The notes under the pieces were generated by a model. It saw only the letters and a list, made by a program, of their open reading frames with translations. It did no database searches and was not told the origin of the DNA. A DNA stretch of 64,000 nucleotides from JANELJ01 sp024511395 (GTDB taxonomy: Bacteria; Pseudomonadota; Gammaproteobacteria; GRL18): assembly GCA_963681975.1 (NCBI GenBank), contig OY820613.1:2790001-2854000 (forward strand), given 5' to 3'. Each line of letters begins with the position of its first letter. The first letter of the stretch is position 1. Made by a program: the position numbers and the translations under genes. Below, one piece after another: positions 27,364 to 35,591 of the stretch.

Positions 27364-27642
27364 TCAGGCCGCAATTTTCAAATCAATATGCAACCCCAGT
27401 CTATGGGCAAAATTAACCAGTGTATCCAGACGAAAATCTTCAATTTTGCCTTTTAAAAGAGCACTAACACGAGGTTGGGTAATTTCCAGTAGCCTAGCTG
27501 CTTCTGTTTGATTGATATTCCTGCTTTTAATATTTCTGGTAATTGCCATTAAAAGGGTAGAACGGAGCTTCATATTTTCAGCCATAACAGGATCATCTTC
27601 CAGAGCATCCCAGACGCTGTCAAAATTTTGCAGATTACTCAT
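27364..27642 (-). CDS. XRE-family antitoxin (HigA2-like)
   Basis: A 92-residue protein with helix-turn-helix INQTEAARLLEITQPRVSAL (about residues 43-62) and a C-terminal LDTLVNFAHRLGLHIDLKI. It matches the short XRE antitoxins paired with phage Gp49-like toxins. Its start overlaps the toxin stop by 4 bp, the usual toxin-first arrangement. It probably neutralises the toxin and represses the operon. Confidence 0.87.
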   Translation of the reverse strand: MSNLQNFDSVWDALEDDPVMAENMKLRSTLLMAITRNIKSRNINQTEAARLLEITQPRVSALLKGKIEDFRLDTLVNFAHRLGLHIDLKIAA

Positions 27643-27968
27643 TTATTTCGCTCCTTTACGATGATTTTGTAGGCTTTTTTTGCGGCATCAATGTCAGATT
27701 TACTGGTTTTTTGTGTTTTTTTCTGAAAAGCATGTAATACATCAATTGCTTCTTTAAATTTGGCAATATAAACTACTCGAAAAATACCGTCTGTATCACT
27801 GACCCTTATTTCCCGAACACCAGAAGCAATCGTGTTCATGGATTTCCAGTTATCAGGGTTTTCTCCATGTTGAACTCTGTCTAATTGAAAGCCTGCTTCC
27901 CGCCTGGCTTTATCTGGAAAACGTTTGATGTTTTCCAGGCTGCATCCTGCAAATACTAATTTCTTCAT
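27639..27968 (-). CDS. RelE/HigB-type toxin, phage Gp49-like family
   Basis: A 109-residue mRNA interferase-like toxin. KLVFAGCSLENIKRFPDKAR at the N-terminus, then EIRVSDTDGIFRVVYIAKFK and VLHAFQKKTQKTSKSDI, are the Gp49-like signatures; FQKKTQKT is the basic C-terminal motif. The partner antitoxin overlaps downstream. The pair appears intact, unlike the two neighbouring HigA loci. Confidence 0.88.
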   Translation of the reverse strand: MKKLVFAGCSLENIKRFPDKARREAGFQLDRVQHGENPDNWKSMNTIASGVREIRVSDTDGIFRVVYIAKFKEAIDVLHAFQKKTQKTSKSDIDAAKKAYKIIVKERNK

Positions 27969-28057
27969 TAGTCCATTATATTAATGCAATAAAATTTATA
28001 CAACTACCTAATATAAAATATAAATACGGAATCTTATTTTATATTTTATGCAGCCAT

Positions 28058-29452
28058 TTACAGCACCGGTGAAAACAGATAAAACAGGCGGCTGGCAGCA
28101 CAAAACCAGAACGGTTTGGCATCAATAATATCCAGTTCTTCCAGGTAGCTGTTGTGCATATCTTCCTTGAGTATGTTTTCCACTTCAGCGGCAAAACCTT
28201 TATCAGCCACATAAGCCGCCACTTCAAAATTAAGGTAGATTGAACGGTTATCCAGATTGACGGTACCAACACCGGCCAACACATCATCCACCAGAACTAC
28301 CTTCTGGTGACAAAAGCCTCTGGTATAACGGTAAATTTTTATATTGTAACCCTGTAATTCCTTATAATAAGCGTAAGAAGCCAGATATATATAATAATGA
28401 TCGTATTTTTCCGGCAGGCTCAGGCGCACATCCACACCTCTTAGTGCAGCATTTTTTAAGGCCTGAATAATTTCCATATCTGGTACAAAATAGGGTGTCG
28501 CAATCCACAGACGTTTTCGGGCATGATTGATCTGTGCACAGTAAAACAGGGAGCAGACCTGCTTTTCATCGGCCGGCCCGGTATGCAGCACCATAATATT
28601 CTGACTGACTTTATGTTCGGCTTCCCGCACCGACCAGTTTAACCGGGGAACTTCACCTACACTCCAGAACCAGTCTTTGACAAAAGCGGCCTGTGTGGTC
28701 TGCACAGACTGGCCTTCCAGCATAATATGGGTATCGCGCCAGAACCCCAGATTTTCATCTTCGCCCAGATATTCCCGGCCCAGGTTCAGGCCGCCCACAA
28801 AGGCTTTCAGGCTATCCACCACCAGGATTTTGCGGCGATTACGAAATTTAATATGCAGGTATTTTCTCAGTCCCTTATGACCGTTAAAACTGCTGACCTG
28901 AGCACCGGCACGTCTTAACTCCCTAATATAGCTATAGGAAAGTCGGTGTGAACCAATTTCATCGTATAAAAAATAGACCCGTACACCCTGCTGCATTTTG
29001 CGGGTTAATAATTTCCTGAAGGTTTCGCCAACATGATCATTATGGATAATATAAAACTGCAGCAGCACATAACCCTGTGCTTCTTCAATCGCCTGCAGCA
29101 TGGCTTGGTAGGTTTTCTGGCCGTTAATTAATAACTGTGCACTATTGTGGCTGGTAAAGGGAATAATATCGAGGTGCTTAATGGTATTATTAATATCTTC
29201 CAGGGTGGCTTCGCGAAACTTTTCCAGATAAGCATAAAACCGGCTGCCGCCAAAAATCCAGTACAGGAGCAGAATAAACACCGGCAACGTTACCAGAGTA
29301 ATCGCCTAGGCAATTCCGGCCTGTGAGGTTCGGGAATTTAAAATAGCATGAAAGGCATAATAAATACCCGCTGCTTCAACAATAAAATACACTGCAGCCA
29401 GCCAGTAAAGCTGATGCTCCAGTAAAGTATATTCAACCCCGTTTTCAAACAT
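28058..29452 (-). pseudogene. cls: Cardiolipin synthase, amber stop and damaged HKD motif
   Basis: The full frame from ATG 29452 would give about 464 residues: two N-terminal membrane segments (HQLYWLAAVYFIVEAAG and ITLVTLPVFILLLYW) and two phospholipase-D domains. An in-frame TAG at 29306-29308 sits in SQAGIA-stop-AITLV, where cardiolipin synthases have Trp (TGG). The first HKD motif reads NRRKILVVD instead of NHRKILVVD, so its catalytic His is replaced by Arg. The second, CHQKVVLVDD, is intact. Both lesions suggest the gene is dead, although a 409-residue frame could start after the stop. Confidence 0.85.
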
Positions 29453-29489
29453 AAAGCCAATTTCTTAGAGAGTGATTTTTGTTTTCTGG

Positions 29490-29678
29490 TATAATCCTAA
29501 ATAAATCAGTTGAAACGTAGCGAGAATGATCAGAGTGCTGAACCTACAAGGATTTACAGAACATTTTGACTTCACCCGTAGGGGTGGCTACGAATAAAGC
29601 CAAAATGTTCTGTAAATCCTTGTAGGTTCAGCGCTATGGACATTCACAGTAGGTTCAACTGATTTATTTAGGATAATC
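29490..29678. repeat. MITE-like palindromic element, about 185 bp
   Basis: Outer arms of 21 bp, ATCCTAAATAAATCAGTTGA+A (29494-29514) and its complement (29654-29674), enclose inner 32-bp perfect arms (29537-29568 and 29601-29632). A small central hairpin CACCCGTAGGGGTG lies between the inner arms. The sequences between outer and inner arms are also partly complementary. There is no coding capacity. GATTTATTTAGGATAA from its end recurs at about 35526-35541. It fits a non-autonomous mobile palindrome, or a strong bidirectional transcription stop between cls and mobA. Confidence 0.8.
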
Positions 29679-29721
29679 TCTCGTTAGTTTTTATCTATTC
29701 TATCAGGCTATTAATTATTTT

Positions 29722-30324
29722 ATGCAGGTAACAGGTCTTATTTTAGCAGGCGGTCATTCCAGCCGCATGGAAGGTCATGACAAGTGCTTACTTAATCTGC
29801 TTGGCCGCCCCATGATTGAGCATGTTATTGAGCGCCTGAAACCCCAGGTCAGTACTATTTTAATCAGTGCTAATCGTCATATAGAACAATATGAACGATA
29901 CGGCTATAAAGTACTGATCGACCAGTATGATGATTTTCGCGGCCCGCTGGCCGGTATCTCCCGGGGCATGAAAAACTGTGAGAGTGAACACCTACTTACT
30001 GTCCCATGTGACGGCCCCCTGCTGCCGACAGATCTGGCTCAAAGAATGTTAGACAGCCTGCAGACACACAAAGTCCAGGCAGCCCTAGTATTTGACGGCC
30101 GCTACAAACAGCCCACCTATAACCTGCTGCGCCGCAATCTGCTGAATAAAATAAACCATTCCCTGCAGCACAATGAACATAAACTGGGCAAATGGCTAAT
30201 GGATAACGGCGCAATTAAAGTAGATTTTTCTGATCAAAAAGAGGCCTTTATCAATGTAAACACCCCGGACGATCTGAAAAAACTGGAGCAGCATCTTAAA
30301 CAAAGCAGCCAGCCTATGTCCTAA
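29722..30324 (+). CDS. mobA: Molybdenum cofactor guanylyltransferase
   Basis: A 200-residue nucleotidyltransferase attaching GMP to molybdopterin to form the bis-MGD cofactor. LILAGGHSSRMEGHDKCLL (residues 6-24) is the GTP-binding signature with its conserved Lys. RGPLAGISRGM (about 73-83) and VPCDGPLL (about 94-101) are the metal and substrate loops. Molybdoenzyme use fits the tungstate/molybdate-type binding protein at 47070-47948. It appears monocistronic; exbB starts 83 bp later. Confidence 0.93.
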   Translation: MQVTGLILAGGHSSRMEGHDKCLLNLLGRPMIEHVIERLKPQVSTILISANRHIEQYERYGYKVLIDQYDDFRGPLAGISRGMKNCESEHLLTVPCDGPLLPTDLAQRMLDSLQTHKVQAALVFDGRYKQPTYNLLRRNLLNKINHSLQHNEHKLGKWLMDNGAIKVDFSDQKEAFINVNTPDDLKKLEQHLKQSSQPMS

Positions 30325-30407
30325 ATCAAGGAAACTATATATAAATTAACCTAAACTGCCGGATTCAATGACTGGCCTGATTAACCTAAAACCAAAAACC
30401 CGATTAT

Positions 30408-31076
30408 ATGATTGTTGCAGATATTTTTGACAAAGGCGGTATTATCGTCTGGATCCTCACCGGCTACTCACTGCTGGCCCTGACCATTTTATTTGAACGC
30501 CTGCTGCGTTACAGCTTAATGGGTCGCCCCGGCCGTAGGGCTGAACAACAGTTACAGACAGCACTCAGAGAAGGCAAGGCCGAGGCTTTTATTCAAACCA
30601 TTCGCGGGCCGGAAGGGCGTCTACTGCAGGGTATTTATCAGGCCTGGCAGGAAGGGGGGGCTGATCTGAATCGGGTTGCGGTACGCATTGGCAGTTTTGA
30701 ACTTAACAAGATGGAAAAAGGCTTCCGTACTCTGGGTTTTCTGGGTAATACTGCTCCACTGCTGGGGCTGCTGGGTACCATTATCGGTATGATTAAAGCC
30801 TTTATGGTTATTGAACAGGCCGGTGGCCAAGTGGATGCCCAAGCTCTGGCCGGCGGCATCTGGGAAGCTATGCTTACTACCGGGGTCGGCCTGGCCGTAG
30901 CTATTCCCGTATTACTGCTGCTGCACCTACTAGAATCTGCATCGGACAGACGAGCCCAGAATATGCGTAATTTTGCTTCTCTTTTGCTTGAACATCTGGG
31001 CAAAAACACCACCGACACCTGTACAACAGATACCGATGCCGTGCATCACCGGGACGGGGTAGTTCATGCAGTTTGA
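30408..31076 (+). CDS. exbB: ExbB-type proton channel subunit
   Basis: A 222-residue MotA/TolQ/ExbB family protein of the inner membrane. There is a first membrane segment near residues 10-30 (GGIIVWILTGYSLLALTILF), a cytoplasmic loop, then LGFLGNTAPLLGLLGTIIGM and WEAMLTTGVGLAVAIPVLLL as the two C-terminal segments. With ExbD it harvests proton motive force for TonB. It overlaps exbD by 11 bp. There is no separate periplasmic extension. Confidence 0.92.
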   Translation: MIVADIFDKGGIIVWILTGYSLLALTILFERLLRYSLMGRPGRRAEQQLQTALREGKAEAFIQTIRGPEGRLLQGIYQAWQEGGADLNRVAVRIGSFELNKMEKGFRTLGFLGNTAPLLGLLGTIIGMIKAFMVIEQAGGQVDAQALAGGIWEAMLTTGVGLAVAIPVLLLLHLLESASDRRAQNMRNFASLLLEHLGKNTTDTCTTDTDAVHHRDGVVHAV

Positions 31077-31488
31077 AGGCCGACAGCGCACCAGCCACAT
31101 TCCTAATCTGACGCCGCTGATTGATATTGTTTTTTTATTATTGATCTTTTTTATGCTGACTTCTCACTTTGTGCGTGATGAAGTAATTAATATTGATCTG
31201 CCTGAAGCTGACAGTGGTGAAGCTCTGGATGAGCCTCAACAGGTAGAAGTGGTTATCAATGAAGCCGGAGAATTTTCCATTGATAGTCAGATCATCTCAC
31301 TGGATAAACTGCAAGGCGCATTAGAAGATAAACTTAAAAACCAGGAAGAAAAAATTGTCCGTATTCGCGGTGATGAAAATGTTGATCTGGGTATTGCCAT
31401 TGAGGCATTTGATGCCGCCCGCAAGGCCGGTGCCGATGGTGTGGATATTGTCACCATTGACCATCCCGTTAAACCGGATAACCCCTGA
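31066..31488 (+). CDS. exbD: ExbD/TolR-type biopolymer transport protein
   Basis: A 140-residue protein with a single N-terminal membrane helix containing the essential aspartate: LTPLIDIVFLLLIFFML (about residues 15-31). A periplasmic domain follows. It works with ExbB and TonB; all three genes are adjacent and overlapping or 9 bp apart, so one operon. Confidence 0.93.
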   Translation: MQFEGRQRTSHIPNLTPLIDIVFLLLIFFMLTSHFVRDEVINIDLPEADSGEALDEPQQVEVVINEAGEFSIDSQIISLDKLQGALEDKLKNQEEKIVRIRGDENVDLGIAIEAFDAARKAGADGVDIVTIDHPVKPDNP

Positions 31489-31497
31489 TCGGCTGTA

Positions 31498-32235
31498 ATG
31501 ACTCAAACTTCGTTCTGGCAATCTCTTAAAGAGAATGATTATTTTATCTGGTTCATTGCGCTATTATTATCCATTGCTTTGCATATCGCCTTTTTAATAA
31601 AAACCGGTAATAACAATGCCACACCTTCCAATATTATTAAGGAAACCATTACCCATGCGCGCTTTTCCACTTTAGCCCCGCCTCCAGCCAAAGTCGTCAA
31701 ACCGGTGATCATTAAAAAGCCTGAGTCAAAGCCGAAGCCCAAAAAGAAACCAGAAAAAAAGAAAAAGCCTAAAAAGAAAGTTAAAAAACCTGAAAAACCC
31801 AGGCAAAAAAAACCACCGTTTAAACGGAAGCCACCGCGTGAAAAACAGAAACCGGTCGCTCAACCCACCAATTCACAAAACACAAAACCGGTAAAAACTC
31901 AGACCGTCAGTGCCTCCCCAGTAATTGCCAAAGCGGATCCGCGCTTAATTCAGCAGACCAGAACATCCTATCTGAGCCTGCTTATGCGCCGTATCGAAGA
32001 CTACAAGCACTATCCAAGAGTAGCCCGAAAACGTAAAATAGAAGGCAATATACTGGTCAGCTTTACCTTATTGCCCGGTGGAAAAATAAAAAATCTACAG
32101 GTTATTGGTAAACGCTCCATCCTGAAAAAAGCCAGCAAAGATGCGGTTAATTACGCCCTGCCGCTGCCGCTGCCGCCAAAAGAACTGTCTCTGCCCATGG
32201 AGATTAAATTTAAAATGAATTATTTTTTAAGGTAA
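31498..32235 (+). CDS. tonB: TonB energy-transducing protein
   Basis: A 245-residue protein with an N-terminal membrane anchor (IWFIALLLSIALHIAFLI, about residues 16-33) and a long Lys/Pro-rich periplasmic spacer (about residues 65-125). The C-terminal TonB domain begins MRRIEDYKHYPRVARKRK and contains GNILVSFTLLPGG. It links inner-membrane energy to outer-membrane receptors for iron or other nutrients. No receptor gene is nearby. Confidence 0.92.
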   Translation: MTQTSFWQSLKENDYFIWFIALLLSIALHIAFLIKTGNNNATPSNIIKETITHARFSTLAPPPAKVVKPVIIKKPESKPKPKKKPEKKKKPKKKVKKPEKPRQKKPPFKRKPPREKQKPVAQPTNSQNTKPVKTQTVSASPVIAKADPRLIQQTRTSYLSLLMRRIEDYKHYPRVARKRKIEGNILVSFTLLPGGKIKNLQVIGKRSILKKASKDAVNYALPLPLPPKELSLPMEIKFKMNYFLR

Positions 32236-32374
32236 GCTCAGGTAACTATAACTCACAATATTTCGCTCAAAGCGGTTATAATAAGGCTTTATTTTAGTGC
32301 TTAAATTGACTATGCTTAATAGGATAACTTTTACGCCTCTCAACTAATTCCTTTCTACAAGGAGCAAAGATAAT

Positions 32375-33196
32375 ATGGCCCAGAAAAACAAAGAAAAAAA
32401 AACCGGTAAAGTAAAAAAAATTAATAATAAAGTTTATGAACGTGAGTTGCTTAAGCTGCAGAATGAACTGGTTAAATTACAGGAATGGGTAAAACATAAA
32501 GGCCTGAAGGTGGTAGTAATCTTTGAAGGCCGTGATGCTGCCGGTAAAGGTGGTGTCATCAAGCGCATTACCCAACACCTGAGCCCGCGTATCTGTCGTG
32601 TTGCCGCACTGCCTTCTCCCACGGAAAGGGAAAAAACCCAGTGGTATTTTCAACGCTATGTTGCTCACCTGCCTGCAGCGGGTGAAATCGTGCTGTTTGA
32701 CCGCAGCTGGTATAACCGTGCCGGTGTGGAACGGGTTATGGGCTTCTGTACAGAGCAGGAATACCAGGAATTCCTGCGTTCCTGCCCAGAATTTGAACGT
32801 ATGCTGGTGCGCTCCGGCATTATTTTAATTAAGTACTGGTTCTCAGTATCAGATGAAGAACAGGAACGACGTTTTCACAGCCGTATGCACGAACCGTTGA
32901 AGCGCTGGAAACTCAGCCCCATGGATCTGGAATCCATTACCCGCTGGGTGGAATACTCAAAAGCCAAAGATGCCATGATTGCCCATACTGATATTAAACA
33001 GGCGCCTTGGTATGTGGTTAATTCCGACGTTAAAAAACACGCCCGGCTGAATTGTATTGCGCACCTGTTAAGTATAATACCCTACAAAGATCTGACACCG
33101 GAAAAAATCAAGCTGCCTAAGCGACCCCCTATTGGTGGCTATATCCGTCCACCCATTACCGACCAGACCTTTGTACCGGAAATTTATCCTAAATAG
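32375..33196 (+). CDS. ppk2: Polyphosphate kinase 2
   Basis: A 273-residue PPK2-family enzyme that uses polyphosphate to phosphorylate nucleoside diphosphates or monophosphates. It has the P-loop FEGRDAAGKGGVIKRI (about residues 50-65), the lid PSPTEREKTQWYFQRYV, and the Walker B-like LFDRSWYNRAGVERVMGF. A good ribosome binding site AAGGAG precedes the ATG. IS copy 7 inserted at the stop codon: the present stop TAG uses the first base of the IS, and the original codon was TAA. The protein is therefore unchanged. Confidence 0.93.
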   Translation: MAQKNKEKKTGKVKKINNKVYERELLKLQNELVKLQEWVKHKGLKVVVIFEGRDAAGKGGVIKRITQHLSPRICRVAALPSPTEREKTQWYFQRYVAHLPAAGEIVLFDRSWYNRAGVERVMGFCTEQEYQEFLRSCPEFERMLVRSGIILIKYWFSVSDEEQERRFHSRMHEPLKRWKLSPMDLESITRWVEYSKAKDAMIAHTDIKQAPWYVVNSDVKKHARLNCIAHLLSIIPYKDLTPEKIKLPKRPPIGGYIRPPITDQTFVPEIYPK

Positions 33197-34693
33197 TTCG
33201 ACCTGAATAAATCATAGCACATTGATTTATAAAGAAATATTGCTTGATTATGGGTGTTAAATTTGCAGGTTTTTGGTAAAATAAGCCTTATTATCTTGCA
33301 AATTTCCAGACCAGAATGAAGCCAGAGAAACAGCCAAAAATACCTCAGGAAGACCTGTTCAGGATGCGCCTTGAAAACATGCTGGACATAAACCATGAGT
33401 TGATTAAGTTATCAAAACACATAGACCGGGAAAGTCCTGATAAAGAATGGGGTGCTCTGTTTGTATCCACTAAAGGTGCTCCTGCCATACGCACTCGATT
33501 GATTGCAGGATTGCATTACCTGAAACACCTGCATGATTTATCGGATGAACAGGTAGTAAAAGGCTGGACAGAAAATCCGTACTGGCAGTATTTCTGTGGT
33601 GAAGAATACTTTCAGCATAAGATGCCCATACACCCTGCGACCATGACCAAATGGCGTAACCGGCCGGGTAAATCAGGCAGTGAAAAATTACTGATTGAAA
33701 CCATTAAAGCCGGACTAAAGAGTAAAACCATAAAGCCAGGCAGTTTAAAGAAAGTCACGGTAGATACTACCGTACAGGAAAAGAACATCGCTTTTCCAAC
33801 CGATTCAAAGCTCCTGAACAAAGCCAGAGAAAACCTGGTTAAACTGTCCAAAGAGCACGGTATTAAACTGCGCCAGAACTATAATCGGGTTAGGCCGCAA
33901 TATGTACTAATGGCCAGTCGTTATGCTCATGCAAAACAATTTAAACGCATGAAGAAAATGAACAATAAACTGAAATCCCGTTTAGGTCGTGTTAAACGGG
34001 ATATTGAACGACAACTGCCCAATTATTCTGTTGATATTCAGTCTCTGTTTGAAGTAGCTCTAAAACAGGCTCAGAAACTGATTGAGCAGGAGTAGCACAG
34101 TAAGAACAAGCTTTACAGTTTACATGCACCGGAAGTCGAGTGTATCAGTAAAGGCAAAGTTCATAAGCCTTATGAATTTGGAGTTAAAACCAGTATCGCG
34201 GTAACTAACAAGGAAGGCTTTGTTATTGGTGCTCAAAGTTGTCCGGGCAATCCTTATAATGGACACACTCTACTGCCACAACTGGAACAGATAAAACAGT
34301 TTACAGCCGTACAACCGGAACAGTACTTTGTTGACCGGGGTTATCGTGGACATGAAGTAAAAGACACTAAAGTTTTTATCTCAGGTCAGAAGCGAGGCGT
34401 TACCCGAAGTATTAAAAAGGCATTAAAACGGCACAGTGCGATTGAGCCTGAAATTGGTCATATGAAAAATGATGGCCGTTTAGACCGCTGCTACCTCAAA
34501 GGTGCAGTCGGTGATGCCATTAATGTGGTTATGGTGGCCGCTGGACATAACTTAAGAAAGATCCTCAATAAGCTCCGGCTTTTGTGGCTCAAAATTATTT
34601 CCGGTTTGATGGGATATTTTATCAAACCAGAACAATCAGCCGCTTTAAACCTGGCTTGATGTCAGACTTAAAACGGTATTATTCAGGTTGAAC
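33196..34693 (+). mobile_element. IS5-type element, copy 7 (full length, decayed)
   Basis: 1498 bp with both ends; TAAATA duplicated at 33190-33195 and 34694-34699. The gene inside carries several substitutions, mostly G to A or C to T, relative to sibling copies. Confidence 0.95.
33316..34659 (+). pseudogene. IS5-family transposase (copy 7), nonsense-mutated
   Basis: CAG to TAG at 34093-34095 truncates the protein after 259 residues. Further changes follow: GAT to AAT in NPYNGHTLL, TGC to TAC in EQYFVDRG, and CGC to CAC in LKRHSAIEPE. This copy has no function but could still be mobilised by transposase from other copies. Confidence 0.93.
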
Positions 34694-34724
34694 TAAATAA
34701 TACCGTTCCCTGATCACTTATGTT

Positions 34725-34757
34725 CCCTCTCCCTCTGGGAGAGGATCAGGGTGAGGG
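34725..34757. repeat. REP-like repeat
   Basis: CCCTCTCCCTCTGGGAGAGG followed by ATCAGGGTGAGGG is the type of short GC-rich palindromic repeat scattered in many proteobacterial genomes. It lies between IS copy 7 and the end of the DUF218 remnant. Only one copy is visible here. Confidence 0.6.
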
Positions 34758-34763
34758 CCTTCT

Positions 34764-35508
34764 TTATAACCTTATCTTATACCACCCGTAACCAATCAAC
34801 TCATGCAGAGCCAGATAGTTTTGCCAGAGTGACTTACTATTGGGTATAAAATCCCCGTGAATATAATCAATTTCACTGTGCATAAAGCCTATAGGTGCCG
34901 GAGTAATATTGTCAAATACTGGCTTAAAGGCAAGTAATGCCTTGGGCATATGAAAGGCACTGGCCACCAGCAGAGGCCGGGTAAAATTATGCTGGCTCAT
35001 TATCGCTTTAGAAAAACGGGCATTTTCCATTGTGTTGGTGCTTTGCTGTTCAACAAAAATATTAGCGGTGATCTTAAACTCCTGCTGTAACACCTGCTTC
35101 AGTAATATCATTACGTTCTATACCACCGTTCACAATCACCGGCAAGCCGGTCTGTTTCTGCAGACGAACACCATAACGTAAACGCAGTAAGGTAAAATAA
35201 CCCACATCCGGCTTATTATCATATTCCTTTGCCCTGGACTGTATGCCGCCTGCCAGAATAATAATGACATCATTATCCAGCTTTTTAATTGATGCCTGAG
35301 TTAAAGGCGGCACAGTTTCCAGCAAGCCGTATAAATGGTGTGTGGTGGTGGAAATACTTAACACATAAATAATAATAATCTGTATCACCAACAGCCGCTT
35401 AACCATACGCACATGTCTGACAAACAGGATGGTTAATAGCAACAGGGTAATAAACAAACCCGGCGGCATAAACAGCAGTTCAAATATTCGGGTAATATAA
35501 AGACTCAT
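34764..35508 (-). pseudogene. DUF218/YdcF-like membrane protein, frameshifted
   Basis: The first frame from 35508 has two hydrophobic segments (MSLYITRIFELLFMPPGLFI onward) and the DUF218 start VIIILAGGIQSRAKEYD, ending near ERNDITEA. The remainder (VLQQEFKI...FSKAIMSQHNF...LLVASAFHMPKALLAF) continues in another frame. The two meet within about 35 bp near 35075-35110, consistent with a single-base indel. Related proteins (YdcF/SanA/ElyC) act in envelope polysaccharide handling. Confidence 0.8.
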
Positions 35509-35591
35509 CAGGCATAATCATTTATGATTTATTTAGGATAACTTTTATTATCTTGTAACATTACTTACCTAAAAGCAAGACGGAGATTTTT

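Noticed and set aside
34725..34757. Terminator after ppk2
   Set aside because: The GC-rich palindrome lacks a U-tract on either strand and matches a widespread REP-like repeat, so it was annotated as repeat.
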